Source: Tildeniella torsiva UHER 1998/13D
GTDB taxonomy: Bacteria > Cyanobacteriota > Cyanobacteriia > Phormidesmidales > Phormidesmidaceae
Length of the DNA stretch: 64,000 bases
Direction: 5' to 3'
Assembly: GCA_019358835.1 (NCBI GenBank)
Contig: JAHHIH010000020.1
Span: forward strand, 1-64,000
The notes under the pieces were generated by a model, which saw nothing but the letters and a program-made list of their open reading frames with translations, was not told the origin of the DNA and did no database searches. Position 1 is the first letter of the stretch, and each line of letters begins with the position of its first letter. Made by a program: the position numbers and the translations under genes. Of the stretch, positions 56,279 to 64,000 are shown piece by piece.

Positions 56279-56761
56279 ATGGCGACCATTAAAAAACCGG
56301 ATCTAAGCGATCCTAAGTTAAGAGACTTGCTCAAGCAGGGCATGGGCCACAACTACTACGGCGAACCCGCCTGGCCCAACGACCTGCTGTACATTTTCCC
56401 CGTGGTAATTTTGGGCACCATTGCCTGCTGTGTTGGGCTGGCTGTGCTAGACCCGGCCCTGGTGGGTGAGCCCGCTGACCCCTTCGCCACCCCGCTAGAG
56501 ATTCTGCCGGAGTGGTATCTGTACCCTACCTTCCAGATTCTGCGGATTGTGCCGAGCAAGCTGCTGGGTATTGGCGCAATGACCGCCATTCCCCTGGGGC
56601 TGATGCTGGTGCCCTTCATTGAGAACATCAATAAGTTCCAAAACCCTTTCCGCCGTCCTTTGGCCACCACCATGTTCTTGTTTGGCACGGCTGTGACCCT
56701 CTGGCTGGGAATTGGGGCCACCTTCCCTATTCAAGAATCGCTGACCCTAGGCCTGTTCTAG
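56279..56761 (+). CDS. petD: Cytochrome b6f subunit IV
   Basis: The 160-residue protein matches subunit IV: start [41 protein letters not shown], the quinol-site loop [14 protein letters not shown] (the PEWY motif), and three membrane helices ending [15 protein letters not shown]. With cytochrome b6 it forms the quinol-oxidation site. The frame is open upstream, but the ATG at 56279, after an AGGAG ribosome-binding site, gives the invariant N-terminus. It ends the petBD operon at an intrinsic terminator. Confidence 0.98.
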   Translation: MATIKKPDLSDPKLRDLLKQGMGHNYYGEPAWPNDLLYIFPVVILGTIACCVGLAVLDPALVGEPADPFATPLEILPEWYLYPTFQILRIVPSKLLGIGAMTAIPLGLMLVPFIENINKFQNPFRRPLATTMFLFGTAVTLWLGIGATFPIQESLTLGLF

Positions 56762-56784
56762 GCAGCCAATTCTGTTTGTTATTC

Positions 56785-56825
56785 AAGACCTGCGTAGAAC
56801 TGTATCGTTTTACGCAGGTCTTTTT
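56785..56825 (+). terminator. petBD terminator
   Basis: A 12-bp stem (56785-56796 against 56811-56822) with a 14-nt loop is followed by a short T run (to 56825), 23 bp after the petD stop codon. It marks the end of the petBD transcript. Confidence 0.85.
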
Positions 56826-56892
56826 GCTGGGAGCGTACTCTTTCGCTAAGCTACGTTTAGGGGATCTGGTAGGCGTTGATACAGGAGTGGCT

Positions 56893-57351
56893 ATGGCACG
56901 GGTGGGCACTAGACAAGAACTCAGACAAGAACACCTACAGGTGGCTAGCAAGCTGGATGTCGTAGCCCAGGTGCAGCGCTGGTTTCGCGATACCTGCCGC
57001 TCTCTAGAAGGGGAGTCGGCTTGGGTGAGCAACCACTGCGATCGCCTCGCCCTGGCCCTGACCGAAGGCTTTACCAACGCGGTGCGCCACGCCCACGCCC
57101 ACTTGCCCGCCGACACCGACATTGATATCGACCTCTCCCTAGCCGCCGACTGCGTTGAAATTCGCATCTGGGATCACGGCGACCCCTTCAATCCAGAGCT
57201 ATTGCCCGAACCCCAGCCCGGCGAACTGCTCGAGAGCGGTTACGGCTGGTTTTTGCTGCGCCGCCTGGCCGACAAGGTGACCTACCATCGCTCAAAGGAT
57301 GGCCGCAACTGCCTGTCTATCGTCAAGTACGGCACTTTTCCGACCTACTAG
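56893..57351 (+). CDS. RsbW-like anti-sigma factor/serine-threonine kinase (HATPase)
   Basis: The 152-residue protein is a single GHKL-type ATPase domain: N-box ALALTEGFTNAVRHAHAH, G1 motif IRIWDHGDPFNP, and G2 ESGYGWFLLRRLADKV. This is the RsbW/SpoIIAB group, which phosphorylates antagonists and sequesters sigma factors in partner-switching pathways. No antagonist or phosphatase gene is adjacent, so its partners lie elsewhere. The ATG at 56893 has an AGGAG Shine-Dalgarno; an earlier in-frame start overlaps the petBD terminator and is rejected. Confidence 0.88.
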   Translation: MARVGTRQELRQEHLQVASKLDVVAQVQRWFRDTCRSLEGESAWVSNHCDRLALALTEGFTNAVRHAHAHLPADTDIDIDLSLAADCVEIRIWDHGDPFNPELLPEPQPGELLESGYGWFLLRRLADKVTYHRSKDGRNCLSIVKYGTFPTY

Positions 57352-57447
57352 ACTCGATATCCCCAGGACAGAGAATCGTTAGCCTGAGCCTAGAGGGCTG
57401 TTTTGGGTAGCCTAGAGGGCACTTGGCGATTGTTGTGCTGTCTTCTC

Positions 57448-58608
57448 ATGGGTTCAACCACCAACCTACCCGCTGCCTCTGGAGCGCAGGGATCGCTGGT
57501 CTTTGTCTTCCTCGAAATTTTTTCTTGGGAGGGGGGCATTCAGTCCTACGTGAAGGATGTTTTGGCGGCTTACCTAGAGCAGCCTAACCCTGTCCCCGCC
57601 GATGTTTTTTTGCTGCGGGATGGGCCAGACTGCCTCAACCCCTACGATCGCTCCCCCCTGCGATTTCACTACCTGGCATCGGCATCACCAGCGGTGGGGC
57701 GAGCCCGGCTGGTGGCGGCACTGCTAAAGCATCTGATTCTCCACCGCCCTCGCCAGGTAGTCTGTGGCCACGTGCTGCTGCTGCCCTTGGTCTCAACCCT
57801 CTGCCGTTGGCTGAGGCTGCCCTACACCGTGATGATCTACGGCAAGGAGGTGTGGGAGCCACTGCCCAATCGAGAGCAACAGGCGCTGCGCCAGGCCGAC
57901 TGGATTTGGGCCAACAGCCGCTACAGCCGCGATCGCGCTTGCGCTGCCAATGGTCTAGACCCGGATAGGGCGTTCATGGTTCCCTGCGCGGTGGATGGCG
58001 ATCGCTTTAGCCCCGGCCCCGCCGACCCGGATCTGGTAGAGGCTTACGGTCTGGCCGACTGCCGGGTGATCATGACCGTGGCCCGCCTGTGGTCGGGGGA
58101 TATTTATAAAGGCGTGGATGTGACGATTCGAGCGCTGCCTGCCATTGCCGCCGCCGTGCCCACGGTGAAATACCTGGTGATTGGCCGGGGTGATGACCAA
58201 CCCCGGCTGGCGGTGTTGGCGGAGGAGATGGGGATGAGCGATCGTGTTGTGTTTGCCGGGTTTGTGCCCACCCAGGACTTGGTGGCTCACTATCGCCTGG
58301 CCGATGCCTACGTCATGCCCTCCCAAGAGGGCTTTGGCATTGTCTATCTGGAAGCGATGGCCTGCGGTGTGCCGGTGCTCTCCGGTGACCAGGACGGTTC
58401 CGCTGACCCCCTGCAAGACGGACGCCTCGGCTGGCGCGTGCCCCACCGCGATCCCCAGGCCGTCGCCGCTGCCTGCATTGAGATGCTGGCGGGCCATGAC
58501 CCTCGCTGCCAGGGGGCGTGGCTGCGGCAGGAAGCGCTGGCGGCCTTTGGGACTGTGGCCCTGGCCCAACACCTGGAGCGGGCTCTGGCCAGCTATTCGG
58601 TAGCGTAG
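57448..58608 (+). CDS. Glycosyltransferase family 4
   Basis: The 386-residue GT-B enzyme has the N-terminal donor-independent half with WEGGIQSYVKDVLAAYLEQ, then the C-terminal nucleotide-sugar half: DRAFMVPCAVDGDRFSP, IMTVARLWSGDIYKGVD, YLVIGRGDDQPRL, and the E-x7-E motif PSQEGFGIVYLEAMACGVPV. It retains its substrate by using a nucleotide sugar on an acceptor such as an exopolysaccharide or glycolipid. No membrane helix is present, so it is cytosolic or peripheral. The ATG at 57448 is preferred over an upstream TTG (57403). Confidence 0.9.
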   Translation: MGSTTNLPAASGAQGSLVFVFLEIFSWEGGIQSYVKDVLAAYLEQPNPVPADVFLLRDGPDCLNPYDRSPLRFHYLASASPAVGRARLVAALLKHLILHRPRQVVCGHVLLLPLVSTLCRWLRLPYTVMIYGKEVWEPLPNREQQALRQADWIWANSRYSRDRACAANGLDPDRAFMVPCAVDGDRFSPGPADPDLVEAYGLADCRVIMTVARLWSGDIYKGVDVTIRALPAIAAAVPTVKYLVIGRGDDQPRLAVLAEEMGMSDRVVFAGFVPTQDLVAHYRLADAYVMPSQEGFGIVYLEAMACGVPVLSGDQDGSADPLQDGRLGWRVPHRDPQAVAAACIEMLAGHDPRCQGAWLRQEALAAFGTVALAQHLERALASYSVA

Positions 58609-58686
58609 CGATAGAATAGAAAACTAAGGTTAGGGCTTGACCCAGACGTTTTCAGCCCCTGCCAGTGCCGTGCGGAGAATGCCCCT

Positions 58687-59082
58687 GTGAACCCAAATAG
58701 CTCTAGACAAGTGCAACTTAACTTTTCGGGCCTGGGCTGCTGGCTCACCCTGATTGGGGTGATCTGGCTGCTGGGGGCCGTCGGCCTGGGCTGGCTGGTG
58801 AAATCGCTGGCGGTGCTGGTGGTGCTGCTGCTGGCGGCCCCGGTGCTGGGGTTCATTGGGCTGCGGTTTTGGCTGCGGCGCAACCTGGTGCAGGCTTCCT
58901 GCCCGGTGTGCTCTACCCCACTGACCGGCATCAAGGGGGCTGAGACCCGATGCCTCAACTGCGGCACCCCGCTGCACACCGAACTGGAAGGGTTCTCGCG
59001 GGTGGCAGAAGAAGGCACCATCGACATCACGGCGGTGGATGTCACCGTTGAGGCCAAACCCATCTTGCCCGAAGGAGACTGA
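58687..59082 (+). CDS. Small membrane protein with C-terminal zinc ribbon
   Basis: The 131-residue protein has two N-terminal hydrophobic helices (LGCWLTLIGVIWLLGAVGLG and SLAVLVVLLLAAPVLGFIG), then a four-cysteine zinc-ribbon-like motif (SCPVCSTPLTG and RCLNCGTPLH), and a short acidic tail. It is typical of conserved cyanobacterial membrane proteins of unknown role. The start is a GTG at 58687 that gives the intact first helix; no ATG is available in frame near it. It lies between GT4 and deformylase genes on the same strand. Confidence 0.75.
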   Translation: MNPNSSRQVQLNFSGLGCWLTLIGVIWLLGAVGLGWLVKSLAVLVVLLLAAPVLGFIGLRFWLRRNLVQASCPVCSTPLTGIKGAETRCLNCGTPLHTELEGFSRVAEEGTIDITAVDVTVEAKPILPEGD

Positions 59083-59168
59083 CCCGGCTGCGGTTAACCG
59101 CTATGTCGAAGTGAGTCTGTGTTGTTAGGATAGATACATAACCCTAGATCACCCTGGACCCCATCCCT

Positions 59169-59738
59169 ATGCCCGCCGCCATTCAAGTCGAAAAAACCAA
59201 GCTCAAGCCGCCGCCTCTGGAAATTCACACCCTGGGCGATCGCGTGCTGCGCCAGCCCGCTAAGCGGGTGGCCAAGGTCGATGACGAAATTCGCGCCCTG
59301 GTGAAGGAAATGCTGCAAACCATGTACAGTGCCGACGGCATTGGTTTGGCAGCGCCCCAGGTGGCGGTCAACAAGCAGCTGCTGGTGGTCGATATCGACC
59401 CCGAAGATGCGGCCAACCAGCCTTTAGTGCTGATCAATCCCCAAATCGTCAAAGTTTCTAAAGACATTGCCACTGGGCAGGAGGGCTGCCTCAGCATTCC
59501 TGGCGTCTACCTCGATGTAATTCGCCCGGCGGCGCTAGAAGTGGCCTACAAAGACGAGAACGGTCGCCCCAAAAAACTCCAGGCCACCGACCTGCTGGCC
59601 CGCTGTATTCTCCACGAGATGGATCACCTGGCTGGGGTGCTGTTTGTGGACCGGGTTGAGAATGCCTTGGCCCTCAACCAAGAGCTTCAGAAGAACGGCT
59701 TTTACTCTAAGGACGTGCAGCCGATCGCAGCCCAATAG
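59169..59738 (+). CDS. def: Peptide deformylase
   Basis: The 189-residue metalloenzyme removes the N-formyl group from nascent proteins. All three family motifs are intact: GIGLAAPQ (57-64), EGCLSIPG with metal ligand C107, and HEMDHL with ligands H149 and H153 and catalytic E150. The N-terminal LEIHTLGDRVLRQPAKRV is standard. Length is slightly longer than enterobacterial Def because of a short N-terminal extension. It appears monocistronic. Confidence 0.97.
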   Translation: MPAAIQVEKTKLKPPPLEIHTLGDRVLRQPAKRVAKVDDEIRALVKEMLQTMYSADGIGLAAPQVAVNKQLLVVDIDPEDAANQPLVLINPQIVKVSKDIATGQEGCLSIPGVYLDVIRPAALEVAYKDENGRPKKLQATDLLARCILHEMDHLAGVLFVDRVENALALNQELQKNGFYSKDVQPIAAQ

Positions 59739-59822
59739 TTGCGTTAGAGCGCGTTAGGGCCGTGGTATGCTGCCCCGTTAGGGCCAGGAGATTGGCCCCC
59801 TTAGCCGTTTAGGAGAAACCCT

Positions 59823-60020
59823 GTGACCCCCAAGAGTGGCCTATTGTTGGCTGGTTCCTGCATTGCTGCGATCGCCGCAGTGGGCTCTATCTTTGAGCTA
59901 TCCTCCGGTAGCCCCGACTGGGGCACGGTGCCCACCACAGTCATCCTCGGCCTCTGTGTGCCGCTGGTGGGGGTCTTGTTTTACGCCGCCGTTAAAGACG
60001 CCAAGGCTAACCAAGAGTAA
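59823..60020 (+). CDS. Small two-helix membrane protein
   Basis: The 65-residue protein has two hydrophobic helices (LLLAGSCIAAIAAVGSIF and TVILGLCVPLVGVLFYAAV) linked by a polar loop (ELSSGSPDWGT) and a short charged tail (KDAKANQE). The start codon is GTG at 59823, preceded by AGGAGAAA. It resembles small conserved cyanobacterial membrane proteins without assigned function. Confidence 0.7.
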   Translation: MTPKSGLLLAGSCIAAIAAVGSIFELSSGSPDWGTVPTTVILGLCVPLVGVLFYAAVKDAKANQE

Positions 60021-60134
60021 TTGAGCGTTAGCTCGATGGTTCGAGCCGCCTGTCCTGGGAAATCCCGCTGAGTTTTGGCATCCTTCCTCCTAAAGCAGCG
60101 TCTACTATAGAGACCATCGAGAGAGGACAGAGCT

Positions 60135-61025
60135 ATGGAGCCGAACCGAGAGATTTCTTTGCTGACCCGGCGATCGCTGCTGGCCGCCACCGCCGCAGGC
60201 TCACTGGCCGTGCTGCTGAGTCGTCCAGCCCAGGCCTACGATGTGGTGCTCAACCCCACGGCGCCAGAGCTGGGCGACACCATCTCCGTCATCGTCATCC
60301 CCAGGGATCCGTCCACAACGACGCCCCCCAAGGTAACGGTCAATGACAGCCTCGAATACCCCACCTTCCCCATCGGCGGCAACCGCTTTCGGGCGCTGGT
60401 GCCCACCAGCCCGCTGAACCCTCCCGGTCGCATGGTGATTCGGGTAATCGGCACGGAAGAAACCCGCAACCTGGCGGTGGGCCTCAAAAACCGAAACTTC
60501 CCCACCCAGCGCATTACCCTGTCGCCCGGCCAGAGCGACCTGGGCACCCAACACGAGTTTGACCGGGTCGCCGCCTTTAAGAATATCGTCAGCCCCGAAC
60601 GCTACTGGAATGGGCCGCTGGTACGCCCCAACCAGGGCCGTACCAGCACCCAGTACGGCGTGCGCCGCTATTACAACGGCGTTTTTGCCCAAGACTATTA
60701 CCATCGGGGTCTCGACTACGCCTCCCCCACAGGCTCCCCCGTAGTATCCCCCGCCGCCGGACGGATTGCCCTGGTGGGGCGGCTATCTGACGGGTTTGAG
60801 CTGCACGGCAACACCGTCGGCATTGACCACGGGCAGGGACTGCTCAGCATCATGATTCACCTCAGCCGCATCGACGTCAGCGAAGGGGCGATGGTGCAGC
60901 CGGGGCAGGTGGTTGGGGCCGTGGGTAGCACAGGCGCAGCCACCGGGCCACACCTGCACTGGGGGCTGTATGTCCACGGCGTATGTGTAGACCCAACCCC
61001 GTGGCGCGATCGCGGCTTTGAGTAG
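60135..61025 (+). CDS. Secreted M23-family (LytM-type) peptidase
   Basis: The 296-residue protein has a signal peptide with an RRSLLAATAAGSLAVLL core (Tat-like RR), a beta-rich N-terminal domain (about 35-150), and a C-terminal LytM/M23 domain with zinc ligands in YYHRGLDYASPTGSPV (His and Asp) and TGPHLHWGLYVHG (His-x-His). It is predicted to cut peptidoglycan cross-bridges or act as an amidase activator in the cell envelope. All metal ligands are present, so catalysis is likely. Monocistronic. Confidence 0.92.
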   Translation: MEPNREISLLTRRSLLAATAAGSLAVLLSRPAQAYDVVLNPTAPELGDTISVIVIPRDPSTTTPPKVTVNDSLEYPTFPIGGNRFRALVPTSPLNPPGRMVIRVIGTEETRNLAVGLKNRNFPTQRITLSPGQSDLGTQHEFDRVAAFKNIVSPERYWNGPLVRPNQGRTSTQYGVRRYYNGVFAQDYYHRGLDYASPTGSPVVSPAAGRIALVGRLSDGFELHGNTVGIDHGQGLLSIMIHLSRIDVSEGAMVQPGQVVGAVGSTGAATGPHLHWGLYVHGVCVDPTPWRDRGFE

Positions 61026-61143
61026 AGCGAAGGGGTGGATGAGTAAGTGGGTAAATGGGTGGGCGGGTGAATGCGCTGCCGTAGGATAGGCAGTGCCTAC
61101 CGTCCGAAACAGCATTTTCAAACCATCGCCCAGGTACAGCTTA

Positions 61144-61935
61144 ATGAGCATCTACGAGATTTTGGCCCAAACCCAGCGGCAGCGGGTGAGCGACGGAGAA
61201 ACAGCGCCCCTGCTGAGCAGCTGTGAAGGGTCAGCCCAGACTTTGGTGCTGGTGTGGCCTCAGCTCGGCGATTTCGACAGCTTGGAGTACGCCTGGTGGT
61301 TGCAGCGCGAGGCCGACACCCTGCGCCAGCGAGGGATCGCCGTGCGGGCGGTAGGCATCGGCGATCGCCCCTCCGGCCAAAAATTTTGCAGCTACACCGG
61401 TTTCCCCGCAGACGCTCTCTTTGTCGATGAGACCGCCGCCCTGCACCGCGAGTTGGGTCTTTACCAGGGACTTACCTTTAATCCGCCGGGATTGAAGGCG
61501 GGGCAAGCCGCCTGGCTCAACCTGATGCTGATGTGTGCGGGTATCGCTAGTCCAGGGACACTGCGGGAAGTGCTGCGGGGCTACACGGGCGATCGCACGG
61601 CACCCCAGCTCATCGGCGACGACGAAACCGTCAAAGCTGGGCCGCTGCCGCCGCTGACCGGCAAAGCCTTTAACCTTGTCGGCGGCAGCGGCTTTCAGCG
61701 CCCCATAGAACTAGCAACTCTGCGCCTGCGCAACATGACCGAGGTGTTGAGTCACTGGAGCACCTACGTGCCCAACGCCGCTTACTTGACCCAGCGAGGC
61801 GGCACGTTTTTGTTTGATAGGCAGGGGAATTTGCTGTACGAACATCGCGATCGCGGCATTCTCGGCTTTGCCGCCACTATGGCTAACCCCCTCGCCTTTT
61901 TAGACGACCTAGTTCCCGTCGTGAATATTTCCTAG
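61144..61935 (+). CDS. Peroxiredoxin-like (AhpC/TSA, PRXL2-type) protein
   Basis: The protein is about 263 residues from the preferred ATG at 61144. It has a thioredoxin-like fold with VLVWPQLGDFDSLEYAWWLQREADTL, AVRAVGIGDRPSGQKFCSYTGFP and DALFVDETAALHRELGLYQGL, a cyanobacterial/plastid AhpC-like group. The first peroxidatic Cys position of typical peroxiredoxins is not preserved as CxxC, so function as a peroxidase is uncertain; a redox-regulatory role is possible. An upstream in-frame start at 61093 is less likely. Confidence 0.75.
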   Translation: MSIYEILAQTQRQRVSDGETAPLLSSCEGSAQTLVLVWPQLGDFDSLEYAWWLQREADTLRQRGIAVRAVGIGDRPSGQKFCSYTGFPADALFVDETAALHRELGLYQGLTFNPPGLKAGQAAWLNLMLMCAGIASPGTLREVLRGYTGDRTAPQLIGDDETVKAGPLPPLTGKAFNLVGGSGFQRPIELATLRLRNMTEVLSHWSTYVPNAAYLTQRGGTFLFDRQGNLLYEHRDRGILGFAATMANPLAFLDDLVPVVNIS

Positions 61936-62001
61936 CGATCGCCCAATACCGACACCGGCAGCCATCCTGATAATCTTGAGGTTTGACATGGGTTGGTTGC
62001 C

Positions 62002-62388
62002 GTGGTTGAGCCTTTAGAACAGCTGCTAGAAGAGATTGTCCTCCTCACCACGTTTTGCCTAGAGGCAATTTCGGTGCTGTGCGTCGTGGTCGGGCTGTTC
62101 AAAACTGCCCTCCTAGCCGCCCGCCTGACTCGTCGGCACCGGGGCGACGAATTTCCCTTCAACCAGGTGCGGCTGAGGTTTGGGCTGTGGCTGGCCCTCG
62201 CCCTAGAGTTTCAGCTGGGGGCCGATATTCTATCCACCACCGTGGCACCCACCACCCAAGACCTGATCAAACTGGCGCTGATTGCTGTCATCCGCACCTT
62301 CCTGAACTACTTTTTAGGCCGGGAGATGGCCACCGAAATGGCCCTGGCGCGGGAGCAGCGCCAGCTAGAAAGAGACGGGGCGGGGTGA
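62002..62388 (+). CDS. DUF1622 membrane protein
   Basis: The protein is about 128 residues, with three hydrophobic helices (IVLLTTFCLEAISVLCVVVG, RFGLWLALALEFQLGADIL, LALIAVIRTFLNYFLG) and the DUF1622 signature RLRFGLWLALALEFQLGADIL. Function is unknown; relatives occur widely in bacterial inner membranes. GTG at 62002 is the likely start; a TTG at 61993 is possible. It is convergent with the CNNM-type gene across an AT-rich hairpin. Confidence 0.85.
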   Translation: MVEPLEQLLEEIVLLTTFCLEAISVLCVVVGLFKTALLAARLTRRHRGDEFPFNQVRLRFGLWLALALEFQLGADILSTTVAPTTQDLIKLALIAVIRTFLNYFLGREMATEMALAREQRQLERDGAG

Positions 62389-62411
62389 AATGGGAATGTT
62401 CTAAGGTTTGA

Positions 62412-62460
62412 ATTTTAAGTTTTGAGTTTATATTTGAGCCAAAAACTCAAAACTCAAAAT
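62412..62460. terminator. AT-rich inverted repeat between convergent genes
   Basis: An 18-nt arm at 62412-62429 pairs with 62443-62460 with a single G:T-compatible mismatch and a 13-nt loop. It lies between the DUF1622 gene and the convergent CNNM-type gene and probably terminates both transcripts. Confidence 0.6.
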
Positions 62461-62480
62461 TAAACACTCAAAACTATTCC

Positions 62481-63833
62481 TCATCCCTCCATCTCCCCAT
62501 CCTCCTCACCCGTTGCCGACAGCTCCGATCTCAGCGACAAGTTTTCTAGCAGCACCTTATCCACCCGGCGACCGTCCATATCGACCACCTCAAAGCGCAG
62601 CCCCTCCCACTCAAAGGAGTCGCCCGCACTGGGAATGCGGCCCATGTGGCGAATCATAAAGCCCGCTAGGGTGTGGTAGTTGTCTTCGTCTTCGGTTAGC
62701 TCTTCGCGTTTGAGCAGGTCTTTAAGGTCATCCACCGGCAGCAGGCCGTCGAGCAGCCATGAGCCATCGTCCCGCTGGGTCATCATCGGGTCGTCGGCAT
62801 CTTCTAGGGAGGGCAGGTCGCCTACGATCGCCTCCACCACATCGTTGAGGGTGACTAGCCCCTCGACGCCGCCGTATTCGTCGAGCACCATGGCAAAGTG
62901 GGTACCCGACGACTTAAACAGCTCTAGCACCTTGAGTACATAGGTGCTCTCGGCCACAAACAGCGGCGGCTGTACCAGGTTGAGGAGCGCTGTCGGCTCA
63001 GTGTTCTGGCTGAGGTAGTTGGGCAGCAGCGCTTTGAGCGACACCACCCCAACGCAGTCATCAATGCTGTCGTTGCACACCGGAAAGTGGGAGTGAGCGC
63101 TCTGCATGACCAGTTCGCTGTGCTCAGCAAAGGAGGCATCGACATTCAGCCATTCAATGTCGGTGCGGGGGGTCATAATCGCGCGAATGGGGCGATCGCC
63201 CAGTTGCAGCACTCGGCCCATCATTTCCTGCTCGGCCACCTCAAAGGTGCCCGCTTCGGTACCTTGGTCGATTAGCAGGCGCAGTTCTTCTTCGGTAATA
63301 GCGGCGTCAGGTCGGTCGTTGAGGCCCATAAGCTTGACTAGAAAGCTCGTGGACATGCCCAGCAGCACTACAAAAGGGGTTACCAGTTGAGACAGGCTCT
63401 TCATCGGCCCAGCGACCTGACAGGCGATCGTTTCGGGATAGCTAAGGGCAATGCGTTTGGGCACCAGTTCGCCCACCACCAGCGATAGGTAAGTAATTAG
63501 CCCCACTACAATCGCCAACCCGAGCACATCGCTGTAGGGGGCCAGAGCGGGAACCTGGCTAAGCGCCTGGCTCAGACTGGTGGCTACGGTGGCCCCCCCC
63601 AGGGCACCGCTGAGAATGCCAATCAGCGTAATCCCAATCTGCGCCGTCGATAGAAAGTCGTTGGGGTTGTTGGCCAGTTTAAGCGCCAGCCGCGCCTTGG
63701 CATTGCCCCGCCGGGCCTGGTGCTCTAGGCGGGCTTTGCGGGCCGACACCAGGGCAATTTCGGCTCCCGAAAACACCCCGTTGGCCACAATTAGCAGAAA
63801 AATAAACACACTTTTGAGGGCAATATCGGACAT
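62481..63833 (-). CDS. CNNM/CorC (hemolysin-family) transporter with CBS domains
   Basis: The 450-residue protein has an N-terminal DUF21/CNNM membrane domain (about 1-190, with IALVSARKARLEHQARRGNA and GELVPKRIALSYPETIA), a pair of CBS domains (about 215-345; PIRAIMTPRTDIEWL and MVLDEYGGVEGLVTLNDVVEAIVGD), and a C-terminal CorC/HlyC transporter-associated domain (about 355-435). CNNM proteins mediate Mg2+ or Na+/Mg2+ transport, with the CBS pair sensing adenine nucleotides. The hemolysin label for the family is historical. It is monocistronic and leftward. Confidence 0.93.
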   Translation of the reverse strand: MSDIALKSVFIFLLIVANGVFSGAEIALVSARKARLEHQARRGNAKARLALKLANNPNDFLSTAQIGITLIGILSGALGGATVATSLSQALSQVPALAPYSDVLGLAIVVGLITYLSLVVGELVPKRIALSYPETIACQVAGPMKSLSQLVTPFVVLLGMSTSFLVKLMGLNDRPDAAITEEELRLLIDQGTEAGTFEVAEQEMMGRVLQLGDRPIRAIMTPRTDIEWLNVDASFAEHSELVMQSAHSHFPVCNDSIDDCVGVVSLKALLPNYLSQNTEPTALLNLVQPPLFVAESTYVLKVLELFKSSGTHFAMVLDEYGGVEGLVTLNDVVEAIVGDLPSLEDADDPMMTQRDDGSWLLDGLLPVDDLKDLLKREELTEDEDNYHTLAGFMIRHMGRIPSAGDSFEWEGLRFEVVDMDGRRVDKVLLENLSLRSELSATGEEDGEMEG

Positions 63834-64000
63834 AGGGGGAGGTTAAGGACAGGGAAATAAAGACAGCCGTGGGCCAGCCTGGGCCACAAACCGTATGACA
63901 TCTATACCAGGTTTATCACTATCGTATTGAACGGTATATCCGCCTGCTATGGTAAAACGATTTAGTTGCTGGCTCCCTATTCTCCCTCTGAGCTGTTTTG

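Overview
The window is chromosomal DNA from a cyanobacterium. Direct indicators are petB and petD (cytochrome b6f), a BicA-type bicarbonate transporter, a Ycf20-like protein, a CtpA protease, a DnaE polymerase encoded as two halves carrying a split intein, and many HIP1 octamers (GCGATCGC, e.g. 949-956). The filamentous-type gene content (orthocaspase-FGE protein, pentapeptide proteins, DUF3685 regulator, dispersed palindromes) and fairly high G+C suggest a Leptolyngbya/Nodosilinea/Phormidium-like lineage; that placement is inference.

Layout. 1-3.6 kb: secreted small protein, RDD-HEAT-pentapeptide membrane protein, Ycf20-like protein. 3.6-9.0 kb (minus): KDPG aldolase, then a complete polyamine-type ABC importer (potA-potD-potB-potC order). 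9.4-14.9 kb: complete fructose phosphotransferase system (EIIA-HPr-EI fusion, 1-phosphofructokinase, EIIB'-EIIB-EIIC), then bicA. 16.8-20 kb: small enzymes (HD, two VOC, NmrA-like). 20.1-25.1 kb: AT-rich accessory island with a decayed ParE-type addiction module and a three-gene cluster (coiled-coil membrane protein, orthocaspase-FGE, small accessory protein). 25.2-33 kb: structured leader plus short protein, a 5 x 42 bp tandem repeat, MGMT, hydrolases, aldo/keto reductase, GT2. 33-37 kb: a two-gene operon ending in a DUF3685 response regulator. 38-41.7 kb: class III cyclase overlapping an MscS channel with a C-terminal cyclic-nucleotide-binding fold. 41.8-43.2 kb: AT-rich stretch with a frameshifted gene. 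43.2-45 kb: AmpG-like permease, TMEM14-like protein. 45-51 kb: the two dnaE halves, same strand and natural order, only 2.08 kb apart, separated by a toxin-antitoxin pair and an orphan gene. 51.4-64 kb: housekeeping genes (GT-C-like protein, HD hydrolase, ctpA, petBD, RsbW-like kinase, GT4, deformylase, M23 peptidase, peroxiredoxin-like, DUF1622, CNNM/CorC).

How the genes fit together: the fru operon would import fructose as fructose-1-phosphate and commit it to glycolysis, with bicA and eda as neighbouring carbon genes. The cyclase/channel pair looks like a self-contained sensor-to-mechanosensitive-channel circuit. The 20-25 kb cluster looks like a caspase-centred conflict or cell-death module. 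The dnaE locus must make replicative polymerase by protein trans-splicing and appears to show a split intein whose halves have been separated by accessory cargo. All identifications come from reading the protein sequences; no database search was possible.
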